From: Girardinichthys multiradiatus | Taxonomy: Eukaryota; Chordata; Actinopteri; Cyprinodontiformes; Goodeidae | Direction of reading: 5' to 3' | DNA length: 64,000 bases | Assembly (NCBI RefSeq): GCF_021462225.1 | Contig: NC_061816.1 | Location: forward strand, 1,585,731 to 1,649,730 | Shown here: positions 47,401 to 57,634 of the stretch, in pieces | How the letters are laid out: each line of letters opens with the position of its first letter | How positions within the stretch are numbered: the stretch's first letter is position 1 | Program-made: the position numbers and the translations under genes | The notes under the pieces: model-generated | Seen by the model: the letters and a program-made list of their open reading frames with translations, nothing else | What the model was told of the DNA's origin: nothing | The model's database searches: none

Positions 47401-50400
47401 CCCAATGCCAGCCACTCCCTTTGTCATCACTGTTCTGATTGGTTGATCTCTTCCAGGAGGGACTTTAAAGATGTTTTCTTGTCTGATGGTTGTTTCTGGT
47501 CTGTGTGGTTTCCTGGATGCTGTTTCAATATGTCTGACCTCATGTTCATCATTGACCTCTCCAGTCCCTCCCTCTGTGATGTAGAGCTCTGTGTAGATCT
47601 GGTTCAGAACGGTTGGACTTCCTGCTTTAGCGATCCCCTCAAACACATACTGGAACCTCTTCTTCAGACCAGATTTAAGTTTAGGTTGACAAACTGAGGA
47701 AAAAAACCCTGAAGGAAGACAAAATATTATTAGCAATGAAACAAATTGCTCTAAATAGAGCATTTAAATATCTGTTTTTCTGCTCTTGAGACTGAAATAA
47801 ATTCAGCATTTATCCTGCAGCTGAAATCTGTAGAGAAATCCTCTTACTGCTCTGCAGATGTTCAGCCAGCTCCTCCTGCTTCATCTTCTTTAGGAAGTTC
47901 ACTGTAACCTTCACTAAACCTTTTGCGCTGTTATGCCCAAAATTCCTTTTTAACAACAGTAAAAATAATGTAAATCAATTAGACATAATAGGGTTAATAA
48001 TTCATTCAACACTGAAAACATTAAATATAATCAGAGGATAATAATAAATCATTAAAACAGGACCTTCATTGTCCTTCAAATGTGTTTAAAATCCTTCAGT
48101 TACATTAAGCTGCACAGCTCCACCTCCTGTTGTAGTTTGTTAGAAAATGAGTTTTTCCCAACCTTTAGCATCCCTAACCCTAACCCTACTGAAGGAACAG
48201 TAAATATAATACAAGTCTGTGATCAGAGGCTGCAGCTGCTCTGTTTCAATGACTGACAGGAAGCTGGAGAGACAGTTATTAAGCCAAGAACTGATCTGGA
48301 AATGAAAATATTCCAGTGCAACAGTCTGTGTGAGAACAATGAAGGCAAGTTAGTCAGACAGAACAAAGTCCAAAGGTAGGTAAGAGGTTTCATCCTGAGA
48401 AGAATCTGTGTGCTTCATGATGAACATCGTCCAACATCTGCAGAGAGCTAAGAGGAGGATTCATGTCCAGAAATAATGTTGCTGTGAGGTAAGAAGGTGG
48501 CTGCAACAATTCATTTCTTTACTTTAAATGAAAATATTATAGAACTTGACTTTAGTAAATAAAGTTCAGGTGTTTTTATCAAACCTCTATTGAAAAAGAG
48601 CAACTTGGACAAGCTGCTACTACAGAACTACAGGCCTATATCAAACCTCCCCTTCATCAGTAAGATTATTGAAAAAGCTGTGTTTCAGCAGTTAAACAAC
48701 TTCCTAACAACGACCAACCGCTTCGATGTGTTCCAGTCAGACTTCCTGCTCACCACAGTACAGAGACTGATCTTGTCAAGGTGTTCAATGACATCCGTAT
48801 AAATGCAGACTGTGGAAGAACCACAGTGCTGGTATTATTGGACCTTAGTGCAGCATTCGACACTTTTATTAGAGCACCTGGAAAACTGGGTTGGCCTTTC
48901 TGGTACAGCACTCAACTGGTTTAAATCCTACTTGAAGGACAGGGACTTTTTTGTGTCAGTAGGTAACTTTACATCAGAGAGCACAAAAATCACATGTGGC
49001 GTTCCCCAAGGGTCCATCTTAGGGCCCCTTCTATTCAATATCTACATGCTCCCCCTAACTCAGATTTTAATAAACAACAACGTAAGTTTTCATAACTATG
49101 CAGACGACACACAGCTATACGTTACGATGTCACCAGGTGACCATGAACCCATTCAAGCACTGGTTAAATGCTTAGAAGAAATCAATGCATGGATGGGCCT
49201 AAATTGTCTTCAGCTGAATCAAAACAAAACTGAAGTAATAATCTTTGGACCAAAGGAAGAGCGTTTAAAAGTTAGCACAGAGCTTCAGTTAATACAGCTG
49301 GAAACCACCAGTCAGGCTTGAAACCTGGGTGTAGTGATGGACTAAGACCTGAACCTTCAGAGGCACATAAAGGTAGTAACTAGGTCAGCCTTCTATCACC
49401 TAAAGAACATCTCCAGGATTAAAGGACTAATGTCTCAGCAGGACCTTGAAAAACTAATTCATGCGTTCATCTTTAGTAGAATTGATTACTGCAACGGTGT
49501 CTTCACAGGTCTCCCTAAAAAGTCGATCAGACAGCTGCAGTTGATCCAGAACGCTGCTGCCCACGTCCTCACTAGAACTAAGAAAGTGGAGCACATCGCC
49601 CCGGTTCTAAAGTCCCTACACTGGCTCCCTGTAGCTCAGAGAATAGACTTTAAAATACTTGTGTTCAAACTTGCTCAAACTTAGTCTAATAATGTATTTA
49701 AAGTTAAACCCTGAAGCTCAGAACTCTAAAGTGTCTCACAGTGGCTCTTGTTTGAAGAGGATCCAAATATTCCTGGTTTCACTGTAAACCGTATATTAAT
49801 GATGGATTAATAATTAGCTCTGATGATCATTAATAAGGGATGATGTTTTGGTTTGGTAGCAGGAACTGAACAATAATCAGAAAGTTTTTCTGTAGAACAG
49901 TGTTTGATGTGTTCTGATCTTCTATCCTGACAAACTTTCTTCCTTTGGATCAGAGTCAGAACTGCTGATGGAGAAACAAGTTCATTTATCTTCTTGTCGT
50001 TTGTTTTACTTGTTCTAGTCTTAAACTGATGATGGAACCCCTTTAGAGCAGCAGCTTTATTCTCAGCTCATCATTTCTGAGCTTCTGGAAAGCTTTTTAT
50101 GGTCATATAGGCCATGGTGGTGCATTCAAGGACCTTTCATAAATCAAGTAATCCACACTAAATTTCCTCTAAAACATTGATCTTGTTCTCATCATCAGAC
50201 TTCATCACAGCAGCACGTAGATGATCTTGTATTGTTGATGACATTTAGTGGCTGCTGAAGGAGACTGTGGAGCAGTTTGCTGATAATAAGACTGATGATC
50301 ATTTTGAATGAACACAAATGTACTTTAGAAGCTGTTGATTTCACTGATGTTTGCAGATAACAGTGAGAGATCATGTTTTCCATCAGATTTAGTTTGGATT

Positions 50401-51680
50401 ATTTAGTTGACATCTAATCCTTGAATCAGCATCATGACTTGCCTACATGTGCAGTCACCTTAAGCTCTGCAGAAGCACAAACTCTGATGAACTAATGTGA
50501 CACAAGGTGATACAGAATGATTCAACTGGATGGAAGAACAACTGATTTTAGCTCCAATATCATCTAACAAGATCATTTCATATCATCACAATAATACAAT
50601 GGTTTGATTATTTCCATGATTTAGCATCCATCACACACTGCTTCACATGTGAACACACACATGTGTGAGAAAGAGTTGTGTTCTCATTAATATGTTGGAA
50701 TGAAGTTAGTTTCAACTAATTAGTTTGAACATTTAGAAACAGCTCACCTGTTTGCAGCTGAACGTTGAGCTGATTTAAAATCATTAAAAGGATCCTTTGA
50801 CATGTTTCTCTTTAAGGACACACAGTTGGGTTCAGGTCCAGGTCCAGGTTCTGGTAGTTTCCTGTGAATAAAGATGGTTTGGTGATGTGAGAGCTGAGCT
50901 CTGACATGGAGAAGAGTCCTGGACAGTTAGAGATGGTGATCTGACCTCTGAGCTTTGAGTTGAAACAAATATATTTTAAACCATGATAATTACATTATAC
51001 ACAATTTGAACAATTAGATCCTGCTCACCTTTTAATGTCTGAGAGTTCGTCTGATTGAAAATTATCTTCAAGGATTTTTGAATGAGCACTTTTAAAAGAC
51101 TCACAACTGGAATCAGAATCTACATCAGACTCAGATTCAGGTCCAAGTTTAGTTTCTGTATCTGGTTCTAGTTCTGGTAGTTTCCTGTGAATAAAGATGG
51201 TTTGGTGATGTGAGAGCTGAGCTCTGACATGGAGAAGAGTCCTGGACAATTAGAGATGGTGATCTGACCTCTGAGCTTTGAGTTGAAACAAATATATTTT
51301 AAACCATGATAATTACATTATACACAATTTGAACAATTAGATCCTGCTCACCTTTTAATGTCTGAGAGTTCGTCTGATTGAAAATTATCTTCAAGGATTT
51401 TTGAATGAGCACTTTTAAAAGACTCACAACTGGAATCAGAATCTACATCAGACTCAGATTCAGGTCCAAGTTTAGTTTCTGTATCTGGTTCTAGTTCTGG
51501 TAGTTTCCTGTGAATAAAGATGGTTTGGTGATGTGAGAGTTGAGCTCTGACATGGAGAAGAGTCCTGGACAGTTAGAGATGGTGATCTGACCTCTGAACT
51601 TTGCTCTGGTCCTCATGTTCTCCACACAGAGTGGTTTTAGAGGGAGGGACTCTGTCCTCTCTGTCCTCACACTGATCCAT
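34916..51680 (-). CDS. NLR immune sensor gene (FISNA-NACHT-LRR-B30.2), ten coding exons
   Basis: Exons on the minus strand: 51680-51592, 51507-51352, 51184-51029, 50861-50748, 47927-47848, 47693-45914, 44783-44631, 37602-37441, 35643-35600, 35451-34916. All have GT-AG sites and all junction phases agree; lengths sum to 3,270 nt, giving 1,089 residues plus TGA. Domain order: [12 protein letters not shown] start, acidic repeats (about residues 30-170), a short helical exon, FISNA ([14 protein letters not shown]), NACHT with Walker A GVAGIGKT and Walker [10 protein letters not shown], two LRR exons, then PRY-SPRY. This is the fish-specific NLR-C type (often named NLRC3-like or NLRP12-like), thought to act as a cytosolic pathogen sensor. 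Only two LRR exons are found, few for the family. Introns contain L2, LINE-endonuclease and two Tc1/mariner insertions. I see no disabling change. Expression is not known. Confidence 0.85.
35600..35643 (-). CDS. NLR exon 9: 44-nt linker exon
   Basis: Encodes [14 protein letters not shown] between acceptor cctttcag and donor gtaagtg. This tiny exon between LRRs and B30.2 is typical of the family. Its phase joins to SCQLTID of the next exon through a split Tyr codon. Confidence 0.85.
36440..36960 (-). pseudogene. LINE endonuclease fragment in an NLR intron
   Basis: The minus strand encodes [26 protein letters not shown] and then [28 protein letters not shown], with the catalytic GDFN block changed to EDFN. 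This is part of an APE-type LINE ORF2 common in fish. At least one frameshift separates the two parts. No reverse transcriptase remains. Confidence 0.75.
37441..37602 (-). CDS. NLR exon 8: LRR
   Basis: Encodes [35 protein letters not shown], and ends TLEIFR at donor gtgaag. It is 162 nt; related exons are usually a few codons longer, and the usual L-x-N-P-x-C stretch before the end is shortened here. Confidence 0.88.
38165..38455 (+). CDS. Hypothetical small frame with one membrane segment
   Basis: A 96-residue frame starting shortly after a good acceptor (ttatttttttacag at about 38122). It has basic residues, then a hydrophobic segment [21 protein letters not shown], then a lysine-rich tail. 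It lies in intron 8 of the NLR gene on the opposite strand. It could be a fragment of a retroelement leader or chance; no family recognised and the stop context is AT-rich. Confidence 0.15.
   Translation: MGSQRVGPKPFKGWVMGCLCVISFCIITVILGLFCELPFQTCSDSRQTEQMFKRATNKGRLFSIPTILSETSRSQNYTKIFSNWKNLQKQKGRQIN
38460..41540. other. Intronic, repeat fragments only
   Basis: A Tc1-like scrap at 39515-39570 reads LKHSSG.IM (family motif KHGGGSIM). 40190-40640 is a C+T-rich stretch with 'cacctgctccacctgtttacctgtctttataag' that looks like part of an unclassified teleost repeat; a similar kind of sequence is at 59380-59780. No gene seen. Confidence 0.4.
41551..43117 (-). mobile_element. Tc1/mariner element, CAGGTCC family, copy 1
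   Basis: Complete ends: terminal repeats CAGGTCCTTCTCAAAATATT ... flanked by TA at 41549-41550 and 43118-43119. The transposase reads leftward from 42789: [23 protein letters not shown] with [24 protein letters not shown]-like block, [11 protein letters not shown]. Lesions: a TAG near 42538 where copy 2 has AAG, an internal deletion of about 42 nt relative to copy 2 near 42452, and further frame changes near 42150. Non-autonomous now. It lies in NLR intron 7. Confidence 0.92.
43178..44446 (-). mobile_element. Tc1 element, CAGGGGTTGGACAATG family, copy 1
   Basis: Ends CAGGGGTTGGACAATG... flanked by TA (43176-43177 and 44447-44448). The transposase runs from 44260 ([19 protein letters not shown]) to about 43230, with [20 protein letters not shown], the D block ([12 protein letters not shown]) and [12 protein letters not shown] one-base loss after VMVW (near 43675) shifts the frame and a stop at 43275 cuts the last residues. 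Inserted only 60 bp from the preceding element, same orientation. Confidence 0.92.
44631..44783 (-). CDS. NLR exon 7: LRR
   Basis: Encodes [35 protein letters not shown] and ends CKLKTLR at donor gtcaga. The acceptor is ctgtctcttcag. Joins the NACHT exon through a split Leu codon. 153 nt. Confidence 0.9.
45914..47693 (-). CDS. NLR exon 6: FISNA + NACHT
   Basis: One 1,780-nt exon. FISNA begins [20 protein letters not shown], with ELYITEGG and the HEVRHIE motif. NACHT: Walker [24 protein letters not shown], Walker [13 protein letters not shown], sensor region [30 protein letters not shown], and the winged-helix part [14 protein letters not shown]. The exon ends KASNKF(L) at donor gtaagt. ATP-dependent oligomerisation is the family role. 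No stops or missing catalytic residues. Confidence 0.95.
47848..47927 (-). CDS. NLR exon 5: short helical exon
   Basis: 80 nt between acceptor gcataacag and donor gtaagag, encoding [20 protein letters not shown] and HLQS. It resembles the last helices of a death-fold (PYD-like) domain, but most of such a domain is absent. The phase joins exon 4 and the NACHT exon exactly, supporting use. Confidence 0.65.
48172..48188. repeat. Short telomere-like repeat
   Basis: CCCTAACCCTAACCCTA, under three units of the vertebrate telomere motif, inside NLR intron 4. Probably chance or repair scar. Confidence 0.5.
48550..49690 (+). pseudogene. L2-type LINE reverse transcriptase fragment
   Basis: Translation shows [50 protein letters not shown] (catalytic YADD), [13 protein letters not shown] and, after stops, [19 protein letters not shown] and [17 protein letters not shown]. 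The order is L2/CR1-like ORF2. Broken by a frameshift near 48790, TGA at about 49319 and TAA near 49343. Both element ends are missing. It is inserted in NLR intron 4, antisense to the gene. Confidence 0.88.
49700..50745. other. NLR intron sequence
   Basis: AT-rich intron between the L2 relic and NLR exon 4. I see no further exons or elements. Confidence 0.45.
50748..50861 (-). CDS. NLR exon 4: acidic/proline repeat, shorter variant
   Basis: Encodes [18 protein letters not shown] then [11 protein letters not shown], between acceptor tattcacag and donor gtgagct. It starts with the same KLPE as exons 2 and 3 but then diverges. 114 nt, phase-preserving. Confidence 0.8.
50866..51511 (-). repeat. 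323-bp tandem exon-plus-intron duplication in the NLR gene (exons 2 and 3)
   Basis: Two consecutive 323-bp units, nearly base-for-base identical, each contain a 156-nt exon (51352-51507 and 51029-51184) encoding [20 protein letters not shown] ... ELSDIKR and the same flanking intron. Both exons are open and phase-preserving, so the N-terminus carries the 52-residue acidic segment twice. An older related unit is exon 4. The segment is rich in D, E and S and probably disordered. Confidence 0.9.
51592..51680 (-). CDS. NLR exon 1 with start codon
   Basis: Encodes [20 protein letters not shown] then [10 protein letters not shown] and ends at donor gtcagat. This opening is the characteristic first exon of fish NLR-C genes, which fixes the start. 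The ATG context (AGCATGG) is favourable. Confidence 0.9.
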
Positions 51681-52090
51681 GCTGCTCAGTTCACATCAGC
51701 TCACACACATGGAGCTGCAGCCAAGAACACCCATGATGAAGATACATTTTCCTTCACTGACACACACCTGTAGCTACAAATGAACAGTCTAGGTAGTTGT
51801 TGTTCCTCTATTCCAGAAACAAAGATTGTGACACTAAACCATATTTAACAGTAATAATAGAAAGAACAGATTGTTGGATGTTTGTTAGAGATGAAAAGAT
51901 TGTTTCAATCAATGAAATTATTGCAGTTTGACTGTAAAGTCAAGGAGCTGCAGACTGAAACACTGCATGATGTGAAGATATTGATCAGTCAAACTTCTTC
52001 TGCTGCAGCTCCACAAAATGAAGCAGAACAAACTCTGAACATCTGGACCTGCTGGATTTCTCAGTCATCAAACTATACAGATGGATTATA

Positions 52091-53370
52091 CAGGGGTTGG
52101 ACAATGAAACTGAAACACCTGTCATTTTAGTGTGTGAGGTTTCATGGCTAAATTGGACCAGCCTGGTAGCCAGTCTTCATTGATTGCACATTGCACCAGT
52201 AAGAGCAGAGTGTGAAGGTTCAATTAGCAGGGTAAGAGCACAGTCTTGCTCAAAATATTGAAATGCACACAACATTATGGGTGACATACTGAGCATGACA
52301 TGAGTTCAAAAGAGGACAAATTGTTGGTGAACGTCTTGCTGGCGCATCTGTGACCAAGACAGCAAGTCGTTGTGATGTATCAAGAGCCACGGTATCCAAG
52401 GTAATGTCAGCATACCATCAAGAAGGATGCACCACATCCAACAGGATTAACTGTGGACGCAAGAGGAAGCTGTCTGAAAGAGATGTCCGGGTGCTAACCC
52501 GGATTGTATCCAAAAAACACAAAACCACGGCTGCCCAAATCACGACAGAATTAAATGTGCACCTCAACTCTCCTGTTTCCACCAGAACTGTCCGTCGGGA
52601 GCTCCACAGGGTCAATATACATGGCCGGGCTGCTATAGCCAAACCTTTGGTCACTCATGCCAATGCCAAACGTTGGTTTCAATGGTGCAAGGAGCGCAAA
52701 TCTTTGGCTGTGGACAATGTGAAACATGTATTGTTCTCTGCTGAGTCCACCTTTACTGTTTTCCCCACATCCAGGAGAGTTACGGTGTGGAGAAGCCCCA
52801 AAGAAGCGTACCACCTAGACTGTTGCATGCCCAGAGTGAAGCATGGGGATGGATCAGTGATGGTTTGGGCTGCCATATCATGGCATTCCCTTGGTCCAAT
52901 ACTTGTGCTAGATGGGCGCGTCACTGCCAAGGACTACCGAACCATTCTTTAGGACCATGTGCATCCAATGGTTCAAACATTTTATCCTGAAGGTGGTGCC
53001 ATGTATCAGGATGAAAATGCACCAATACACACAGCAAGACTGGTGAAAGATTGGTTTGATGAACATGAAAGTGAAGTTGAACATCTCCCATGGCCTGCAC
53101 AGTCACTAGATCTAAATATTATTGAGCCACTTTGGGGTGTTTTGGAGGAGAGAGTCAGGAAACGTTTTCCTCCACCAGTATCACGTAGTGACCTGGCCAC
53201 TATCCTGCAACAAGAATGGCTTAAAATCCCTCTGACCACTGTGCAGGACTTGTATATGTCATTCCCAAGACATATTGACGCTGTATTGGCCGCAAAAGGA
53301 GGCCCTACACCATACTAATAAATTATTATGGTCTAAAACCAGGTGTTTCAGTTTCATTGTCCAACCCCTG
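52091..53370 (+). mobile_element. Tc1 element, CAGGGGTTGGACAATG family, copy 2
   Basis: Ends match copy 1 (43178-44446), with TA on both sides (52089-52090, 53371-53372). The transposase begins at 52277 (ATGGGTGACATA) but an insertion of about 10 nt right after it breaks the frame. A TAG at about 52950 replaces the CAG of copy 1. Later blocks (MYQDENAPIHTA, with the D of DDN changed to [14 protein letters not shown]) are otherwise readable. Dead, about 0.4 kb upstream of the NLR start. Confidence 0.92.
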
Positions 53371-53681
53371 TATGTTCCATTAAAGCTTCACACCATTTAA
53401 TAACATGAAACATTTTAACAACATTGATGCCTTCTTATTTTGAAAGGATTGACAAGAAGCAGCTGTTCTGTGACTTTAAAGGTGAAAATGAAAGTTTGAT
53501 TTAATGACCTGAAAACGAAACTGTTAGTTTAGTGAAAAACAAACATCAGCTGCTCATCATGTTGACTGTTTCAGACAATAGTCTAATAATCCTGTAGATG
53601 TTCCTTCATATACAGTAAAACTAAAACTTGGTTCTGAAATAAGAGGAGAACATGTTCTCCAAACACCAGAGAGCAGAAATA

Positions 53682-55284
53682 CAGGTCCTTCTCAAAATAT
53701 TAGCATATTGTGATAAAGTTCATTATTTTCCATAATGTCATGAAGAAAATTTAACATTCATATATTTTAGATTAATTGCACACTAACTGAAATATTTCAG
53801 GGTCTTTTATTGTCTTAATACGCATGATTTTGGCATACAGCTCATGAAAACCCAAAATTCCTATCTCACAAAATTAGCATATCATTAAAAGGGTCTCTAA
53901 ACGAGCTATGAACCTAATCATCTGAATCAACGAGTTAACTCTAAACACCTGCAAAAGATTCATGAGGCCTTTAAAACTCCCAGCCTGGTTCATCACTCAA
54001 AACCCCAATCATGGGTAAGACTGCCGACCTGACTGCTGTCCAGAAGGCCACTATTGACACCCTCAAGCAAGAGGGTAAGACACAGAAAGAAATTTCTGAA
54101 CGAATAGGCTGTTCCCAGAGTGCTGTATCAAGGCACCTCAGTGGGAAGTCTGTGGGAAGGAAAAAGTGTGGCAGAAAACGCTGCACAACGAGAAGAGGTG
54201 ACCGGACCCTGAGGAAGATTGTGGAGATGGGCCGATTCCAGACCTTGGGGGACCTGCGGAAGCAGTGGACTGAGTCTGGAGTAGAAACATCCAGAGCCAC
54301 GGTGCACAGGCGTGTGCAGGAAATGGGCTACAGGTGCCGCATTCCCCAGGTCAAGCCACTTTTGAACCAGAAACAGCGGCAGAAGCGCCTGACCTGGGCT
54401 ACAGAGAAGCAGCACTGGACTGTTGCTAGTGGTACTTTTTTCGGATGAAAGCAAATTCTGCATGTCATTCGGAAATCAAGGTGCCAGAGTCTGGAGGAAG
54501 ACTGGGGAGAAGGAAATGCCAAAATGCCAGAAGTCCAGTGTCAAGTACCCACAGTCAGTGATGGTCTGGGGTGCCGTGTCAGCTGCTGGTGTTGGTCTAC
54601 TGTGTTTTATCAAGGGCAGGGTCAATGCAGCTAGCTATCAGGAGATTTTGGAGCACTTCATGCTTCCATCTGCTGAAAAGCTTTATGGAGATGAAGATTT
54701 CATTTTTCATCACGACCTGGCACCTGCTCACAGTGCCAAAACCACTGGTATATGGTTTACTGACCATGGTATCACTGTGCTCAATTGGCCTGCCAACTCT
54801 CCTGACCTGAACCCCATAGAGAATCTGTGGGATATTGTGAAGAGAACGTTGAGAGACTCAAGACCCAACACTCTGGATGAGCTAAAGGCTGCTTTCGAAG
54901 CATTCTGGGCCTCCATAAGACCTCAGCAGTGCCACAGGCTGATTGCCTCCATGCCACGCCGCATTGAAGCAGTCATTTCTGCCAAAGGATTCCCGATCAA
55001 GTATTGAGTGCATAACTGTACATGATTATTTGAAGGTTGACGTTTTTTGTATTAAAAACACTTTTCTTTTATTGGTCGGATGAAATATGCTAATTTTGTG
55101 AGATAGGAATTTTGGGTTTTCATGAGCTGTATGCCAAAATCATCCGTATTAAGACAATAAAAGACCTGAAATATTTCAGTTAGTGTGCAATGAATCTAAA
55201 ATATATGAATGTTAAATTTTCATCATGACATTATGGAAAATAATGAACTTTATCACAATATGCTAATATTTTGAGAAGGACCTG
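53682..55284 (+). mobile_element. Tc1/mariner element, CAGGTCC family, copy 2
   Basis: Complete 1,603-bp element with TA at 53680-53681 and 55285-55286. The transposase runs 54011-55007: [20 protein letters not shown] ... [14 protein letters not shown] ... FHHDLAPAHSAKT ... [12 protein letters not shown], ending FPIKY. The only clear lesion is a short net deletion near 54430 (relative to copy 1), just before the first catalytic Asp, shifting the frame. It is the least damaged transposon here. Confidence 0.93.
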
Positions 55285-55343
55285 TACACTGTTAAATTAT
55301 TAAAGTTCAAATCAATTTTAACTATGAAACAAATTAAACTTAC

Positions 55344-55430
55344 GGTTTCTTTAAGCAAGGCAGAGAACAGAAGAAGACTTGAACAAAACACACTCTGAGG
55401 CAGCAGAGCAGCTTCCTGAAACGAGTCAGA
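55344..55430 (-). other. Candidate 5' untranslated exon of the NLR gene
   Basis: On the minus strand a stretch with 'tgctctgctgcctcagagtg' ends at a strong donor (ACCgtaagt at 55338-55343). It lies 3.7 kb upstream of the first coding exon, the interval being filled mainly by two transposons. Position and donor fit a leader exon; there is no further support. Confidence 0.3.
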
Positions 55431-55439
55431 ACGTCACCT

Positions 55440-57240
55440 GAGATGGAGCCCTGAAGAGACAGGTAGGAGGAGGGGCATCAGTTTATTAGACATCTTCAGA
55501 AACATTTTACCTTGTTCAGCTTTCATTTCCAGAGAGGAGGTGTGAGCTCTCTATCCTGAGTTTAACTCTTCTGTTGAACAGAAACTATGAAGGAAACTAA
55601 GAAAAACCTGTTTGCAGGAACTGATCCTAGAGGCTGGTTGTTGTGAGACGTGTCTGACTTTGTCTTCACAGGTTCCTTTAGTCTTTAAGAAGTAATAAAA
55701 CAGCTTAAACTAAAACTATGTTTAATTAAAATAATACATCAGACCAAAAAAATGAATGTTGTTCTCCTTTAAAGTACGTTTATATCTGGACATACTGGAA
55801 TGTTACATTTAAAACATAGATTTTTCAAATTTAAACTAATTTAGTTGTAGAACAAATAGCAAAACATGGAAAGAGAGAGTTTCCCTGAGGATTTTTAACA
55901 GATTAGTGGTAGTAGTGAATAATTATTAAGTTGAATAAATTATTTTTCAAAGGGCGATGACAGACTTTTCTGAATAAAATAAAAAATAAAGAAAATAAAT
56001 TATATAATAATAAAAAAAGTCTCTTTGCTTTGACAAGTTTTGCGCTCTATAGAGTTCAGATCAGCAGCGTTTTGGTGGCCAATCAACCTCAGTGATAGCT
56101 TGATCATTAAACCTGGTATTTTTTGACTCTGGGTTTAACACCAGGAATGTAACAACTGTTGTAGCTCATGTTCTGATACGTCTGTCTGGAGGCTCTTCAA
56201 GCACCAACTCCTGCTGCAGTGAAGCCTCAGAATCCTCTCAAGGCTGCAGGTTTTCCTGTTGTCTGTGGATCTTTTTTCTTCCACTCAACATTTTCAAAAG
56301 GCTGATTGTGGCAGAATGTAGACAAAACTGCTTATTGATTGAGAAAATAACATTCAAGCATATAATCACCATATCAAAGGTTCTACTTCTAGAGAATCAC
56401 ATAAACTTTTTGGCCCGTGGACCTTGAGTTTGACACATGCACGGTAGAGTTACAATTTTTTTCAGACCTTTCAGCAGAGACAGGCTGCTGTTGTTTGCAG
56501 AAGTTTTATCTTTGTTTTCAGGCAGCTGCATTTCGTTTTTCAAGGTCGTTTCACAGAGCTGAAATTTAACTTCTCTCAAAAGAGGAAAAATCAAAAATGC
56601 ACACAATCTGAGTCAAATATGGAAATATTTCCCTGTAAAATGAATCTTCTGCATGTTATTATGGTGTCGCTGGTAAGAGATCTTTTTATTCTCAGATCAC
56701 TTCTTTAACAACATTCCCTTATCTAGTCATTGTTCACTGGGTTGTCCAGTTGGACAGTTTTTTTAGTCCAATGTCCATGTTGTCCACATCTTTTAACTTG
56801 TCCTTTACCACATCCTCTAAAACCACCTCTTCTTCTGAATAATTTGGGGTTACCTTGGTTTTCTGAACTGGGATGGGTGGCGGTCTGCCCCCCTTTTTGT
56901 TTTCAGTTTTCAGTTAAGCTGAAGGTTTTTTGCTCTGTGCTTTTCATAAGGCCTCATTATTATGGCGATGTTAGTTAAAGGCTGTTCTTCTGTTTTTTAA
57001 TTTATCTTTTTGTTTTAATCTGTTTACTAACTGTGTGAGACTGAGAGGTCTCCTTTGAAACTATAATCTTTCTGCCATTTAACAAGGCTTCTGGACGCAG
57101 CTTCCCATCTTTGGAGAAGTTATATACTTATTTTATATTTTAATTAATAGTTTCTAATCAATAACTTTTAACTATTTATTATTATTATCTTACTTCAACT
57201 AATTATTATTATTATCTCATTTATTTTCAGAACATAAAAT
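55440..57240. other. No gene recognised
   Basis: AT-rich, with low-complexity A/T runs near 55980-56010 and 57180-57210. No convincing frames or repeats. Confidence 0.4.
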
Positions 57241-57634
57241 ATGTATGTGCCACCAGCAAACAGAATTTCTCACCGGACCCTCAATTCCTCCTGGAAAACA
57301 GGCTTCTAGATGAAAAACCTTTTTTTCATCCGGTTTTCCACTTAGGGTTCTAATCCCGGAGGTAAAAGAGGTTTTAAACAGTTGCTAATAAAATGCCAAA
57401 AAATACAAACCAGAATTCCCTACAGCACAGGTTCAGTGGAGAGCAACTTTATGTTCACACCACGAAGGTTTCAGGTTGTCTCACTGAGAGGGCTGTATGA
57501 TTCTGCAGACACACTCACATGCACCAACACACAGTCACTTTTAGGCCTCAATCACCTAGACTAGGTTTTCCGTATTTTGCGCACTTCTTTCAAGAGTAAG
57601 GATTTACTTCTTTCTAGAGTAAGGATTTTCTATG

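Noticed and set aside
48172..48188. Interstitial telomeric repeat
   Set aside because: Fewer than three units; too short to claim a chromosome-fusion relic.
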